Below, in pieces: positions 5,893-5,910 of a stretch of 5,910 nt of DNA. The notes beneath the pieces are model-generated. The model saw only the letters and a list, made by a program, of their open reading frames with translations, did no database searches and was not told the DNA's origin. Source of the DNA: Nitrospinota bacterium (GTDB taxonomy: Bacteria; Nitrospirota; Nitrospiria; Nitrospirales; UBA8639); the NCBI GenBank assembly GCA_022561525.1, contig JADFRB010000140.1, forward strand, positions 1 through 5,910, written 5' to 3'. Position 1 is the stretch's first letter. Each line of letters opens with the position of its first letter. A program made the position numbers and the translations under genes.

Positions 5893-5910
5893 ATGAAAAC
5901 GCTCACGGCT
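5893..5910 (+). CDS. Possible start of a further gene, cut by the window edge
   Basis: ATG 5893 opens a frame reading MKTLTA up to the edge. There is no clear ribosome binding site. An upstream ATG at 5816 gives only 26 codons and stops at 5894-5896, overlapping this ATG. Being 160 bases after the decarboxylase, it could be the next gene of the phosphonate cluster, but six codons show nothing about function. Confidence 0.25.

Noticed and set aside
1..5910. CRISPR array, tRNA or rRNA gene, or transposase gene
   Set aside because: No regularly spaced direct repeats, no tRNA cloverleaf or rRNA-like sequence, and no transposase motifs were seen on either strand. The repeats present are inverted and irregularly placed.

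Overview
This window looks like bacterial chromosome of moderate GC content. It carries two metabolic units separated by a repeat-rich stretch. My best guess at the source is a Nitrospira-like bacterium (Nitrospirota). That guess rests on memory of the dense hairpin repeats typical of such genomes (ends like TGTTGAAAAAGTC, 'CTCCTTACAAAGGAGG' mini-palindromes), together with a PEP mutase fused to a nucleotidyltransferase. It is inference and cannot be proven from this sequence.

Left part (1-1300, minus strand): a complete PLP-dependent threonine/serine dehydratase-like enzyme (233-1186) has a plausible promoter upstream. It is followed after about 20 bases by a basic, unrecognised reading frame that runs off the left edge.

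Middle part (1301-2912): mostly non-coding and repetitive. It holds a 209-bp inverted-repeat element (1301-1509), a small hypothetical gene (1548-1793) bracketed by repeat ends, and about 660 bases with no convincing gene. That stretch contains two oppositely oriented mini-hairpins enclosing further inverted repeats. Next come a very short ORF with a near-perfect ribosome binding site (2459-2599), possibly frameshifted, and a weak minus-strand ORF (2662-2859) divergent from pepM.

Right part (2913-5733, plus strand): the core of a phosphonate biosynthesis operon. A 541-aa protein joins phosphoenolpyruvate mutase to a nucleotidyltransferase-fold domain, and phosphonopyruvate decarboxylase follows. 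Together they would convert PEP to phosphonopyruvate and then to phosphonoacetaldehyde. The fused transferase is predicted to activate a downstream phosphonate such as 2-aminoethylphosphonate with a nucleotide (most likely CMP) for attachment to a lipid or polysaccharide. The transaminase needed to make 2-aminoethylphosphonate is not visible here. A long hairpin begins at the decarboxylase stop codon. It is a shortened, inverted relative of the 1301-1509 element. Another gene may begin just before the right edge.
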